From NCBI GenBank assembly GCA_964019055.1, contig OZ025216.1, forward strand, positions 1,367,001 to 1,431,000: a stretch of 64,000 nucleotides of DNA. The letters run 5' to 3'. Positions 1 through 10,200 of this stretch are shown here, one piece after another. How positions within the stretch are numbered: the first letter of the stretch is position 1; the number at the start of each line of letters is the position of its first letter. The notes under the pieces are model-generated. The model saw only the letters and a program-made list of their open reading frames with translations, was not told where the DNA came from and did no database searches. Source of the DNA: Anthopleura xanthogrammica (taxonomy: Eukaryota; Cnidaria; Anthozoa; Actiniaria; Actiniidae). The position numbers were made by a program, and so were the translations under genes.

Positions 1-215
1 CCATATTTCTGGTAATGATCATCATATTTCCACATACAGATAAAAGCAATTACAGGAAATTACATTAAAAGGTTAAGTAGTCTGGCACTTTACAAAGGTA
101 ATGTTGGTGAATCAAATCATGATAAATTAAAGCTCTGTCATTCTTTATTCAAGTGCTGTCAAAGGTCAATATCGGATTAGAATTTCTCAGAATTTTTGCT
201 GTATGAGTAAAAGTA

Positions 216-312
216 GCTTCCTTTGCAGACGCTCTTAGGGTCGTCACGCAATACTTCTCTCCCCACGAGAGAAACGTTGCGTGACGACCCTAAGAACGTC
301 TGCAAAGGAGGC
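216..312. repeat. Palindromic MITE-like element
   Basis: Two arms of about 45 bases face each other around a short centre near 263-269. The left arm begins GCTTCCTTTGCAGACG and the right arm ends with its near-perfect reverse complement. No coding capacity. Short foldback elements of this type recur through the window. Confidence 0.85.
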
Positions 313-496
313 TAGAGTAAAAGACGATCTCAGTTAATCTTGTTCCAACAATGTAGCTATACTTGAACGCGGTTTCTTAAAATCAAACAATAGTTAAGCA
401 CGTGTTCAACTGGGCATAAAATTTCTGGGGTTTTGTGTAGTTTATTAATGCTATTGTTTTGTTTTATTTTTGTTTGATTATAAAATTGTACTAATC

Positions 497-665
497 ATTA
501 TTATTATTATTATTATTATTACTATTATTATTGCTGTTGTTGTTGTTGTTGTTGTCACTGTTGATGTTGTTATTGCTGCTGCTGTTACTGCTTCTGTTGC
601 TGCTGTTGTTGCTGCTGTTGTTGTGGTTACTGTTGTTATAACTGCATGTTTTTGTTGTTGTTGTT
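497..665. repeat. Imperfect trinucleotide microsatellite (TTA/TTG/CTG)
   Basis: A run of TTA units followed by mixed TTG and CTG units on the plus strand. It resembles the longer tract at 24927-25330 in the NELFE intron. All frames give homopolymer-like peptides, so it is treated as a microsatellite and not as coding sequence. Confidence 0.9.
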
Positions 666-914
666 ATTTCGAGTTGGGTAACACACTAAAGCTAGAACTG
701 GAATATTTGATGCTTGATAACTTTAATCGTTTCACAGACAGAAGTACATCAACTTTGTCAGTCATGCAAAATCATAATGTAATTTGGCGTGCGGGCGAAA
801 ACCCAATCCAACCATACACCAGTAGACACTTAACCCCATAATCAAATATACAAGAGAATTCATATTTAACGTGCTTGTGTTGAGCGGTATCCGTTTCCAT
901 GGCAACAATGACTC

Positions 915-3005
915 TTAAACAACTCTACAACAGATTGCTTTTGCCCATTCAAGTGGTTTGCCATTATTGCAGCTCACGTGACAGGAACATTCAGAGAAAT
1001 TATTCTGTGTGTTCCACAAGCCACAGTTCATCCCACAAGCACATCCGGTCACCATGTATCCCGAGGGACAAGCGGCAATATTCCCCTTGGATCGTATCTC
1101 GGTGCATTGGAGAGTAGGCTTGGTGGCGGCTGCGGGAGGTTTGGTACTGGGCCATCCGGCAGGTCCAGGAGCCTCGGGGAATCCCTTCTTAGGGTATCCG
1201 GGAATCACTGTAAGTGAAAAATCAATAGATAATTTTAAAGTATCCGTTCCGTAAAAGACAAACGATAACAATCCTTTTGTAAGCCAATACTGGCCGAAAG
1301 TAGAGTCACTTGAATGGCTTCCGAGTTGTGATTGGTTAGAGTTTCTCGCTTTTTGATTGGCTCATAAACCAATATTTCTCGATTTTCCTTTAGTTCAAGA
1401 GCCCATTTGAGAGCTAACAACACGATCAATTTAGCGCCGGTTACTTATATCATCTTTGCTAGCAAAATCCTCCTCATCGTCACCCTTAGGACCATCAACT
1501 GCTGCGTGCTGACACTGGCGGCCTCGGGGACCAGGTCTGCAATTCCACTGAAAGTTGAATAATAATAGCAATAATTAGAACAGCGGTAACTGATTACCAG
1601 GGAAAAGGAGTAGAGAAGAGTAAAGGAGCAAGAGAAGAGGAGAGCCAGTAAGGAGGCCACGAGTTTACATGTTCAGAGAAGCTTGTGCTGAAGAGCATGA
1701 GGCGCGTCCTTGATCCTACTCCACTTTTCACACTTGTGCTACAGATATCAAATTCGTAACTCGAGCACCAACAGAATTTTGGCGCAACTTTGTTGCAGAA
1801 GTAGAAGCTTTTTCTACTCTCTGCAACAAAGAAAATTCGTTGCGCACGGCCGGTGGTAATACCAACGGCGCCAGAGTCTCCTCAACGTTTGGAAATACTG
1901 AAGCTTTATTTTGTTTTCAACGGTCGAACTGCTAAGTAGCAAAGCTGACCTTTAGTATTAAATAAAGGGGAACATCACGAGATTGAAATCGGAGCTAGAT
2001 GTTTATTTACTACTAAAGGTTAGCTTTGCTACTTAGCAGTTGACCGCACCGCCGTTAATGAAAACAAAATAAAGCTTCAGTATTTCTCCAAACGTGGAGG
2101 AGACTTTGGCGCCCGTGAAATACGAGCAACTTTGCCGGAATCGTCTTTCCGCGCCTTTAAGTTAAATCGACAACCTTGTCAAAAAGACAGACAAGCTCCT
2201 AATGATCTACAAGAATTCCCTTCCCATGCACGAAAGCCACGAATTTTCAGTTTGCGTCCTGCAAATCTTAAAAGCAGCTTATTTCTTTGATGATTTTTAT
2301 GGTGTATCTTTTCCGGGGATTGTGGACTCCAAAGTGATATTCAAATCTTCAGAGAGCTCAGAGAAAACACCAGAGTGAAGTTGTTGTCAAATTTTTGGAT
2401 CTGTTGTCAGACTTTTCCGGGGGGCGTTACATCAGTTGATCTACAAAGAGCTCTGTGTTCGTAACAATGTCTAGAATCTAGATAAAACCTTTACTTAACA
2501 TGTAACGATCGATACGGTGACAAGAGAAGAGCGGATTTCTTTTCAGTGGGTCTTAGAACTAATACATTATAAGTTCAGAGATAGTGCGCAGAGAAATATC
2601 AGGGAAAAAAATGCTTCAATGGCCCAGGCTCAACCATGCATGCAGACTTGACGCGTCTCATAATTGAAGAAAATGAATACAAATTTTAAGATTTTTTGCT
2701 AGAAATTTCATATTCAAAGAGTGATGAAATCCTTTTTAATTGGAAAATTTTGCAAACTTGCCGTGCCTTTGGCTCACCGCTATAAACCCATGCAGTAAGG
2801 CCTTGGCACATCTAGTTTCTCTATATTTCGATCACTCGGTTCAATTCCTAGATGATCTAGAAGTTATTTACCTTTTTACTAGCTTTTCGATTGTCTTAAT
2901 ACTTACATTCGCTTTCTGAGGTAAAGTTATTAGAGGTCCTGGCTTTGAATTGCACAGAGATGGAGCCAAGGCAAGTAAAACCACAAATATTAGCACCGCC
3001 ATCAT
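915..3005 (-). CDS. Secreted resistin/RELM-like cysteine-domain protein with collagen-like linker
   Basis: Three exons, read on the minus strand: 3005-2907, 1547-1445 and 1207-915. Phases agree (0, then 1) and give 164 residues. Exon 1 encodes a signal peptide (MMAVLIFVVLLALAPS). Exon 2 carries short Gly-X-Y stretches (RPGPRGRQC, DGPKGDD). Exon 3 holds a proline/glycine linker and then a 10-cysteine domain spaced C-x11-C-x8-C-x-C-x3-C-x11-C-x-C-x3-C-x12-CC. Vertebrate resistin/RELM proteins show C-x11-C-x8-C-x-C-x3-C-x10-C-x-C-x-C-x9-CC, and motifs such as VTGCACG, the W before the last CC and the C-terminal CCRVV also match. It is probably an extracellular disulfide-rich protein, perhaps oligomeric. 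The receptor and role are unknown. The start at 3005 was chosen because it opens the signal peptide, although the frame is open upstream. Exon 2 ends on a weaker donor (GTAACC). Confidence 0.82.
1782..1845. repeat. Short inverted repeat in resistin-like intron 1
   Basis: The sequence GCGCAACTTTGTTGCAG is answered by its imperfect reverse complement about 40 bases later, forming a hairpin. It lies beside the larger foldback element at 1867-2113. Confidence 0.6.
1867..2113. repeat. MITE-like element with ~110-bp inverted arms
   Basis: Both ends carry GGCGCC, and the arms are near-complementary for roughly 110 bases (the left arm includes GAAGCTTTATTTTG, the right arm CAAAATAAAGCTTC). It sits in intron 1 of the resistin-like gene, and no ORF is present. 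Confidence 0.85.
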
Positions 3006-3269
3006 GCAAAGACTAAAGGTACTCGTAAAGATACCAGATAATAAGAGGCTAATTAAGGAATACGATACTGGGTGGGACACACGGTCTACGTTTCGGTCAG
3101 TGATATTGGGATTGAAGAATGACAGTGCGAACACAGGAACCCCAACCAGCTTTTTTCTGATTCCGGTTTTATTTTTTGGCAACTTTGTATTGTGCATGAG
3201 TATGTGACTCTAATAACGTGACTCGTTTCTCCCAAGAGTCATTAGTAAACGCACTTAGGGGAGCTAGAG

Positions 3270-3463
3270 CAATTCTGTTGTTGTCCCCCTGGTCCTCCGG
3301 GCCCCATTGGCATTGGCCTTCGAGGCCCCCCTGGCCATCCAGGTTTACAAGTGCTCCTGGTCTTCCTGCTCTCAATCCAGTCCTTCACTGCTTATCCGTC
3401 AATCAAACCGGAAACATAGCCCAGCCCTCGAACTATACTGTAACTGGCTGCTCATGCGGAAAC
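3270..3463 (+). pseudogene. Degenerate resistin-like/collagen-like fragment
   Basis: On the plus strand, opposite to the intact gene and head-to-head with it. One frame reads a collagen-like run (CCCPPGPPGP, GLRGPPGHPG). After a frameshift near 3340-3350 the next frame reads HCLSVNQTGNIAQPSNYT and VTGCSCGN. This matches the start of the resistin-like domain of the neighbour, including its VTGC-C core, but the second cysteine of the signature is replaced by Gln and the remaining cysteines are missing. No signal peptide or splice sites were found. It is best read as a decayed inverted paralogue. An unusual exon of an unseen transcript is less likely. Confidence 0.65.
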
Positions 3464-3607
3464 AGATCTTATAACTTTTTTCGGATTCTTAGAATTAAGA
3501 ATTAAGCTACTTTAGCTGAAACATGTTTTGATGACGTCATGTGTTTTATGTATTCAAAAGCATGGTAAAATAAGTTTCTACAAGGGAGGTAGGCTGGGTT
3601 TTCTTCG

Positions 3608-3837
3608 TTATTTGTTTTGGTAAAGGAGTCTTGATGTGGGGGTTCCAGCAAAGTCTAGCGTAAAGCGGCTTTGTCCTTGGTTGGTTAGAGATCGAGAAGG
3701 GGTGCCCATGAGTGGTTCTTGCTGTTCTTTGGGCATTGAAGGTTGGAGCACAAAATCACCTGGGAGATACAAGAACATGTACTCAGAGAAGTGTTCTTCT
3801 GGCAAACATGGAAAAAATATTGAATAATTTGTGGATG

Positions 3838-3916
<79 letters not shown>

Positions 3917-6126
3917 GGAGGGAGAGGGAGAGAGGAAGAGAGGAGGGAGGGAGGGAGATGGAGCTTGATGATAGAAGCACAGATACAAAGATGGGTGAAG
4001 AGATGGATGGATGGATATTAGTAGGAGAAAAAAAAGATTTTTGGATGAAAGAATAAATAGATGAAAGGAACAGTGGTGAAAGACTTATTATTGCTTGATA
4101 CGTACGTTCCGCTTGAAGTGCTATTCTTATAGAATTATTTTCGGATGTCGTCTCATTTCTCCGGAGCAAGTCTACGTACAAACAATAAAAACAGTTCATT
4201 ACAAAATATACAAGATGCTAAACCACTAATGACAGAATAGTTTTGATTCCACAAAATACCTGCTCCAGTGTCTAAGGGGAACTGGAAAGCGTTACGTATC
4301 TGCGAAGTCCTAGAGTCAAGTGTTCTCCTATCCTCGTTTTCCACCATCAATTTAGGAGTGATGGATTTCCTGGAAGAGATTGCTCAACATCAATATATTT
4401 GATAGTACATGAACCTCGTGTCAGTGTGCGTGCTCGGGAGATGCATGGGGTGCTATTACTGAGAGTTTGAGAGGACACTCAAAATCACCAAAGAACAACC
4501 ACAATTGTTATATATACTAACCTTCTTAATGTGTCATACATTCCCTAAGAATGTAAGTAAATAGAAAAAATGTTCAGCTACTCAAATATATATCTAGGAA
4601 TCTAGATATATTTTCAAAAGATTTTCATTATGATATGATGATGCTGATTTACCTGAAGTTTTAAATACTGTCTGTTCTTGTCTACCAGTTTTTCTGAGAT
4701 TTCATTAAAGCGTGATTTTGTTTCTTCGAGCTCTTTGGACTTGGCTAAGTAATGAGAATGAATAATGAACGAATGCATAAATGAATAAACGAATGAATGG
4801 ATAAATGAGAGTGATCGAGTGAGAGTGGGAATGAATAAATGAATGAATATGAGTGAATGAATGACTGAACGAATGACTAAAGAGAACGAACGAAGGAACG
4901 AATGAATGAATGCATACAAGGATGAACAAATGACCTTACCAGATATTTGGTTCTTCAAAGCTTTATGAGTTTTACGTCAAAGAAAAAAAAAACTAAGTGT
5001 AAATTCATGTCATCCCAGTCACTAGGTCCTCAAGTCTATGACTCAGCACCCAAAAGGGTATATGAAAAGTAACAAAACCCAGTCCTGGGGGGAGGAGGTG
5101 GCATTATTTTTTTATTACTTTTACTACATTGTTTTACTTATGAAAAGATACATGAAATCTCTGTTTGCGCTTTTGTGATGGTCTGTTCATAGAACTTCTC
5201 CATTTGCGATGTCTTTTCTTTTGAATTGTTTGCAACATACTCCTGGTAGGTTCTCTCTTGAAATATCTGGAAAACAAATCACTGATAAATTTGAAATTAT
5301 TCACCAATATGTCTTCAAAGGAGCTTATATTTTGATTAGTTTACCTGGTATGTCCAGAAGGATAATGCACGGGTTGCTATTTCCATGATAATCTCTGGAC
5401 GATGTCCAGCAAGTATCATCTGTAAGATAGGGAATAATACTCAAGAGAATGACTAGGTCGCAATGGGAAAGATTTCATCAAACCAAAAGCAAGGGAAATG
5501 CATGATTTTCTAGCAAAGATTTTTTCATTTTATTCCCTTACCGATTTGTATTGTTCTGGAGGTTGTAGCTCCACACGAACTACGTCGTATTTTCCTGAAA
5601 GATTCGCTTCGCCTGGAACAAAGTCAATGTTTGTATGAATAATTAAAGAATGCACTATCGCCTGATGAAGACTAGCAGCTTGAAGACGATATGTCGCAGA
5701 CTTACAGGCTGGACAAGAGTACCCTTTTTGGAATTCTCTAGTTCCATCTTCATCACAGAAGATATCTGTTTTATCGTTAAGCAATAACATTATCAGCAGC
5801 AGGAAAATCAACAACAACAACAACAACAACAACAACAAAACAATAACATCAACAAACAACAAGAACGCCAGGCAATGAACAAAGTTACCGCAAAACAAAC
5901 TTAAGGATACGCGAACATGAGGTAACCTACGAAAGTAAAACAAAATAAAAAGTTACAAATGTGGAGTTAACTTTCTGTTTATCTTACATAAAATTATGAT
6001 TGAAAAAGACTTTTTCAACACATCAAAATATTCCCACAAGAAATAAAAGAAACTTACCCATCCAAAGGTATTCACTCTTTTTCTACACTTTCTGAAATTA
6101 CACAATAGGTCATCTCCTGCTGCCAT
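3608..6126 (-). CDS. CCNB1IP1: CCNB1IP1/HEI10, RING-type E3 ligase-like protein
   Basis: Ten exons (minus): 6126-6058, 5926-5911, 5765-5706, 5612-5542, 5419-5345, 5266-5152, 4744-4653, 4544-4522, 4369-4260 and 3759-3608. All phases agree and give 260 residues; the human protein is 277. HEI10 is a RING/SUMO-ligase-type factor that, with ZMM proteins, marks meiotic crossover sites, and it also regulates cyclin B1. The N-terminus (DDLLCNFRKCRKRV, then VTSCSHIFCD and SCPAC) is the divergent RING. The conserved block EYKS-MILAGHRPEI and the helix ending RALSFWTYQ follow, then a coiled coil (NEISEKLVDKNRQYLKLQ) and a low-complexity tail with GTPSRSLTNQ. Exon 2 is only 16 nt and exon 8 only 23 nt. 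For the last exon an alternative acceptor upstream (at 3804/3803) is in the same phase; the inner one was preferred because GDFVLQP resembles the human GDFQFRP. Confidence 0.95.
3842..3910. repeat. (GA)n microsatellite
   Basis: An uninterrupted GA dinucleotide run of about 34 units in the last intron of CCNB1IP1, followed by purine-rich AGGG sequence to about 3960. Confidence 0.97.
4745..4935. repeat. Degenerate (AATG/AACG)n tetranucleotide array
   Basis: Diverged AATG and GAACG tetramers fill the CCNB1IP1 intron right next to the 4744 acceptor. The minus-strand frames rich in Ser/His/Phe are translation artefacts of this repeat. Confidence 0.85.
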
Positions 6127-7259
6127 TGTTAAACTCTTTTCTATAGAAGAAACTACAAAAGAATGGTTTAACTTTATCTTTGACGAGTTTGTAGAGAGTT
6201 GATTGTCAAAGTTGGACCATTTCTGTCGCAAGAAGGACTGCAAGTAACGATGAAAAATCGCGACAAAACACCAATATTCTCCAAATATCGAAGCAATAAC
6301 AATTACCAGAATGATATAGAAAAGAGAAAAGATGTTATTTACCTCTTGAATGACTAAAAATCCGTTAAATGAGAGTAAAAAAGTTCTCACATCTTCCGAA
6401 AAAGTTGCACCAGTTTTGAAAATACAGCTATAATCATAACTGCGCATGCTCAGAAAATATTACATTTTCCCCAGAATGCATTGCAATGAAGAGCAAAAAA
6501 AATTCCCATTTCAATTTTCCTACTTTTATGTTTCTTATTCATTTTTATGGCCAAAATCCTACTTATAATATGATCCATAACGGATAATTTTTCAAATAAG
6601 TTAAATCACCCATCTCCCAATGGGCCTTGCGCCGGTGAACTAGTAAGATATTTATTATAATTTTCAAGCGAAATATAACAAGACAAGGAACAACCAGAAT
6701 CCGGGCATGCAAGCAAACAAACAGGTTTATCCTGTTTTTCATATCGAAACTGAGGGAACCTAAAGTCTGAATGAAAATGTCTTCTTGTGTACAGAATATT
6801 TTATTTTAGGGACCTTTCATTATTTAATTATTTAATGAAAGGAGGTATGGGGGCCTTTTAGTGACCCTGCGAAGTGGGGTATTGAAATAATAATGAGTTA
6901 TATATAGGATAGCCTCTGGTTAACCTCAGTTATGTTCGGATGCACGCATATATATATATAGGGGCGAGGACCTCAAAATGTTGTAAATATTTCATTTGGG
7001 AATAGGGGATTCTGAAAAAAATTGGGCATGCTTATGAGGGATTTGAGAAAAGTTTTTTTAAAATTTTCTCAGCGATGTATATCCCCATCTGATAAATAAT
7101 GAACCGTCTTGCTTGAAACAGGTGAAACAGGTGAAACAGGTTTTGGGGTACCTGTTGTAATATTACACGTGAGGTCCTGGGTTGACATCAATGAGGTTCT
7201 TATCTCGTGGGTTGAACGTTTGCAAGACTTTGCTGCATATTTCTTCAAAAAACACAAAA
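6127..7259. promoter_or_regulatory. Divergent CCNB1IP1/CUTA intergenic region
   Basis: The two genes are transcribed away from each other and their start codons are 1,133 bp apart. A short (TA)n run lies at about 6948-6960, and a 9-bp GAAACAGGT unit is repeated three times near 7114-7140. No other gene was recognised. A shared promoter is inferred from geometry alone. Confidence 0.5.
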
Positions 7260-10200
7260 ATGGCACAAGAATTTAGCTCTGGAGTCTTTTCTACTGCTTT
7301 TATAACATGTCCTAATCTTGAAACAGCCAAGGCATTAGCTAGGTAAGCTTATAAATGGACGAAAAATGCCCAAAATGCTCGACAAACATCGGCATTTTTG
7401 GCAGGAATATCGTATTCTTGAACGGAAATTGCAACTAAAAATCTGTCAACCTTTCGAGTTTGAGGTCATTTTGTCCTTTTTAAACGCTTATAAACTTATA
7501 AGTCTCCATCTAAAACCTCTTACAAATCTAAACTTGTAATCCATTGTTTTACAATTGGAACCAACTGCGAATTTTCGACATTGATCTAGAAACATGTGGT
7601 TATTCTTAGCTTTGCAATTTATTCCTAAGAAATATTGTTTTATATATTTTTATGCAACCAGTGATAAAGCGAATGCTTTAAATATCTGTGTTTTAATAAG
7701 TGTTTCAGTGGCTTAGGAAGCTTGTTTAGGAACTCGTTCAGCTTTATATAATTAAGAAAACTAGTTTGTTGAGAGGAATGATTGAGCTGTCAAACTTGAT
7801 TTTCCAGAACACAAAATGGCATTGTTCACTGAAAAATAACAATAAAATTAACGAAGTGTTAAAAAAGACCGGTTCTCAAGTAGGGTTTGCCAAGGTTGGG
7901 CGTTTTATTCTTTAAAAAAATGCTAGAAATATGATATTATTAAAATTACGATTGATTATTTTAAACAAACATAAGATCTGCCTTGTGCAATGTACACAAA
8001 TACGTATACATCACGTGAATACTACACATGTAATATATCATATTTAATATATTATATATACTATAAAACCGTGCAATACTCATTTATTACTAAAAACAAA
8101 CTATGTTTTGAGTAATATTACAATTATTTTAAGAAATCTTAAAGCTTGAAACATTTTTATTATCAACAAATTATCTGCTTTTGATTAATTGCCAATGACA
8201 AATCATTTTTTGTACAAAAAGTATTTTCCAAAGTACACTTTGTTTTCTTTTCAATAAATAAATAATCTTGCAGTATGGTAAAAACACTTCTTAACTCTTT
8301 CTTTCTTTATACATTTTTCTAATTTTTTCATGTCATAATTTATTATGATACTGAATTATTTCCAGATTTTATAGAGTGGTGATTATCACTGACCTCTCAA
8401 AATAGTTATTTAGCAGTGTAGGCCATTTTAATGACATTTCCAAAAGGCTGTCATAACAATATATGGTGTGGAATTCTAAATCAATAGAGAGAGAAAGAAT
8501 CCATGGATATTTATTGAATACTCCAGTTTCAAATTCTCTGTTATTCTTATGGAATTATTTTAAATATCCATGCATTCCAGTAAAGGTCCTTGGAAATTCA
8601 AAGTGTTTCTATTGTTGAAATTGTGCATTCTTTACTTTACCATTGGTATATGTGAATATTCTGACACTGAAATGATGCTAACCCTGTGTAAAAGTCTATA
8701 ATCAAGGAACACATCAAGGAATACTTTACTTTGGAATCAAGGAATACTTTACTTTACAGTGGTATTTTATTCTACAGTGATCTATTGTGTTTGGGCAAGT
8801 GTAAACATATACAGATATCAGTATTTTGAGCCTGATATCTCAAGATAATGGTCTTGGTTCATGACTTCTGCACTAGGAAAGCACACGTGTACGGTGGCCC
8901 ACAAGTGCAATACACAACAAAATATATTAATGCTTAAAACATTATTTTCGAATGCAAAAATTCAAATTTCCTTACATAAATCAACAACTCAGTACACAAA
9001 CGAAAGTTCTCAGTACACAAACGAAAGTTCTCAGTACACAAACGAAACTCAGTACACAAACGAAAGTTCTCAGTACACAAACGAAACTCAGTACACAAAC
9101 AAAAGGCTCAGTACACAAACGAAACTCAGTACACAAACAAAAGTTCTCGGTAGAGGTCTGACTCATCCCCAGGGTAGAGGTGAGAAGAAGTGGTAGTGTT
9201 AGGAACGCTACTTGCCGATTGCGAATTTTCAGGATCAACTTTGGCTGAACATTTTGGACAAAATTTATATGTCCTTTGGATCCAAGAACCGCAAAACTTG
9301 CAAAACATTTTAGCTTATAGTACTCAGCACAAACGAGTTTTCACAACTGCAACGAAATGCATCTAAATACAGCCAAAACAGCGCTTTCTTTAACGGAGGA
9401 CTAGTTTATCGTTTCAGCCATGTTATTTTGGCGGGAAATAACATAGGAAGACCATAGGCATAAACCTCTACCCTGGCGATGAGTCAGACCTCTACCGAGA
9501 ACTTTCGTTTGTGTACTGGGTTTCGTTTGTGTACTGAGAACTTTCGTTTGTGTACTGAGTTTCGTTTGTGTACTGAGAACTTTCGTTTGTGTACTGAGTT
9601 TCGTTTGTGTACTGAGAACTTTCGTTTGTGTACTGAGAACTTTCGTTTGTGTACTGAGTTGTTGATTTATGTAAGGAAATTTGAATTTTTGCATTCGAAA
9701 ATAATGTTTTAAGCATTAATATATTTTGTTGTGTATTGCACTTGTGGGCCACCGTACACGTGTCATACACAGACAGTCATGTATTCTGAATGATTATTTT
9801 TTGTTTTTACAGGGGTATGGTAGAGCAGAATTTGGCGGCATGTGTCAATGTTATCCCTAACATCACATCAATGTGAGTACATTTAGTTTACTTGAGTAAT
9901 GTGTGTGCAAGAATTGTTCTTTAAGATCATATATTTGAAATAATGCCTAGTATATAATATCATTCTCATTATTAATTTATGGTGTTTATTTAGTTACACA
10001 TGGGAAAACAAACTTGAAGAAGACTCTGAAGTATTACTGGTAAATTTTTATTGTTGTTTGTCATTTTTTGCAAAAATATATTATCTAGTATGTTTTTCTT
10101 TTCTTGATATTTCAGCACATTATGTGAAATCCGCTCCCTTCCCAAAAAAAATCATTAATGGATTACAGCTAATTTACGTCATGCGTGACCAGTCACTCAA

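Larger units (their letters stand above)
1..914. other. Intergenic region left of the resistin-like gene
   Basis: No gene is recognisable here. It contains a palindromic element at 216-312 and an imperfect trinucleotide tract of TTG/CTG/TTA type at about 497-665. The open frame across that tract is low-complexity and not credible as a protein. Confidence 0.7.
8883..9763. mobile_element. Inverted-repeat element with minisatellite-bearing arms and a zinc-ribbon ORF
   Basis: Two arms of about 300 bp (8883-9181 and 9464-9763) are near-identical in inverted orientation. Both begin ACACGTGTACGGTGGCCCAC at the outer edge, and both end inward with GGTAGAGGTCTGACTCATC and CCAGGGTAGAGGT. Each arm contains the same array of 21-bp and 18-bp units based on CAGTACACAAACGAA. 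The ~280-bp centre carries an E2F-like motif and a minus-strand zinc-ribbon start. No transposase and no clear target-site duplication are seen. It sits wholly in CUTA intron 1, which suggests insertion of a non-autonomous element. The transposon superfamily is not identified. Confidence 0.8.

Noticed and set aside
3169..3375. Minus-strand collagen-like ORF
   Set aside because: It is the complement of the plus-strand Gly-X-Y run. The resistin-like similarity lies only on the plus strand here.
3783..4199. Ser/Leu-rich minus-strand ORF
   Set aside because: Produced by the (GA)n microsatellite.
5953..6447. 164-codon minus-strand ORF
   Set aside because: Only its middle part (6126-6058) is the first CCNB1IP1 exon; the rest is upstream and intronic sequence.
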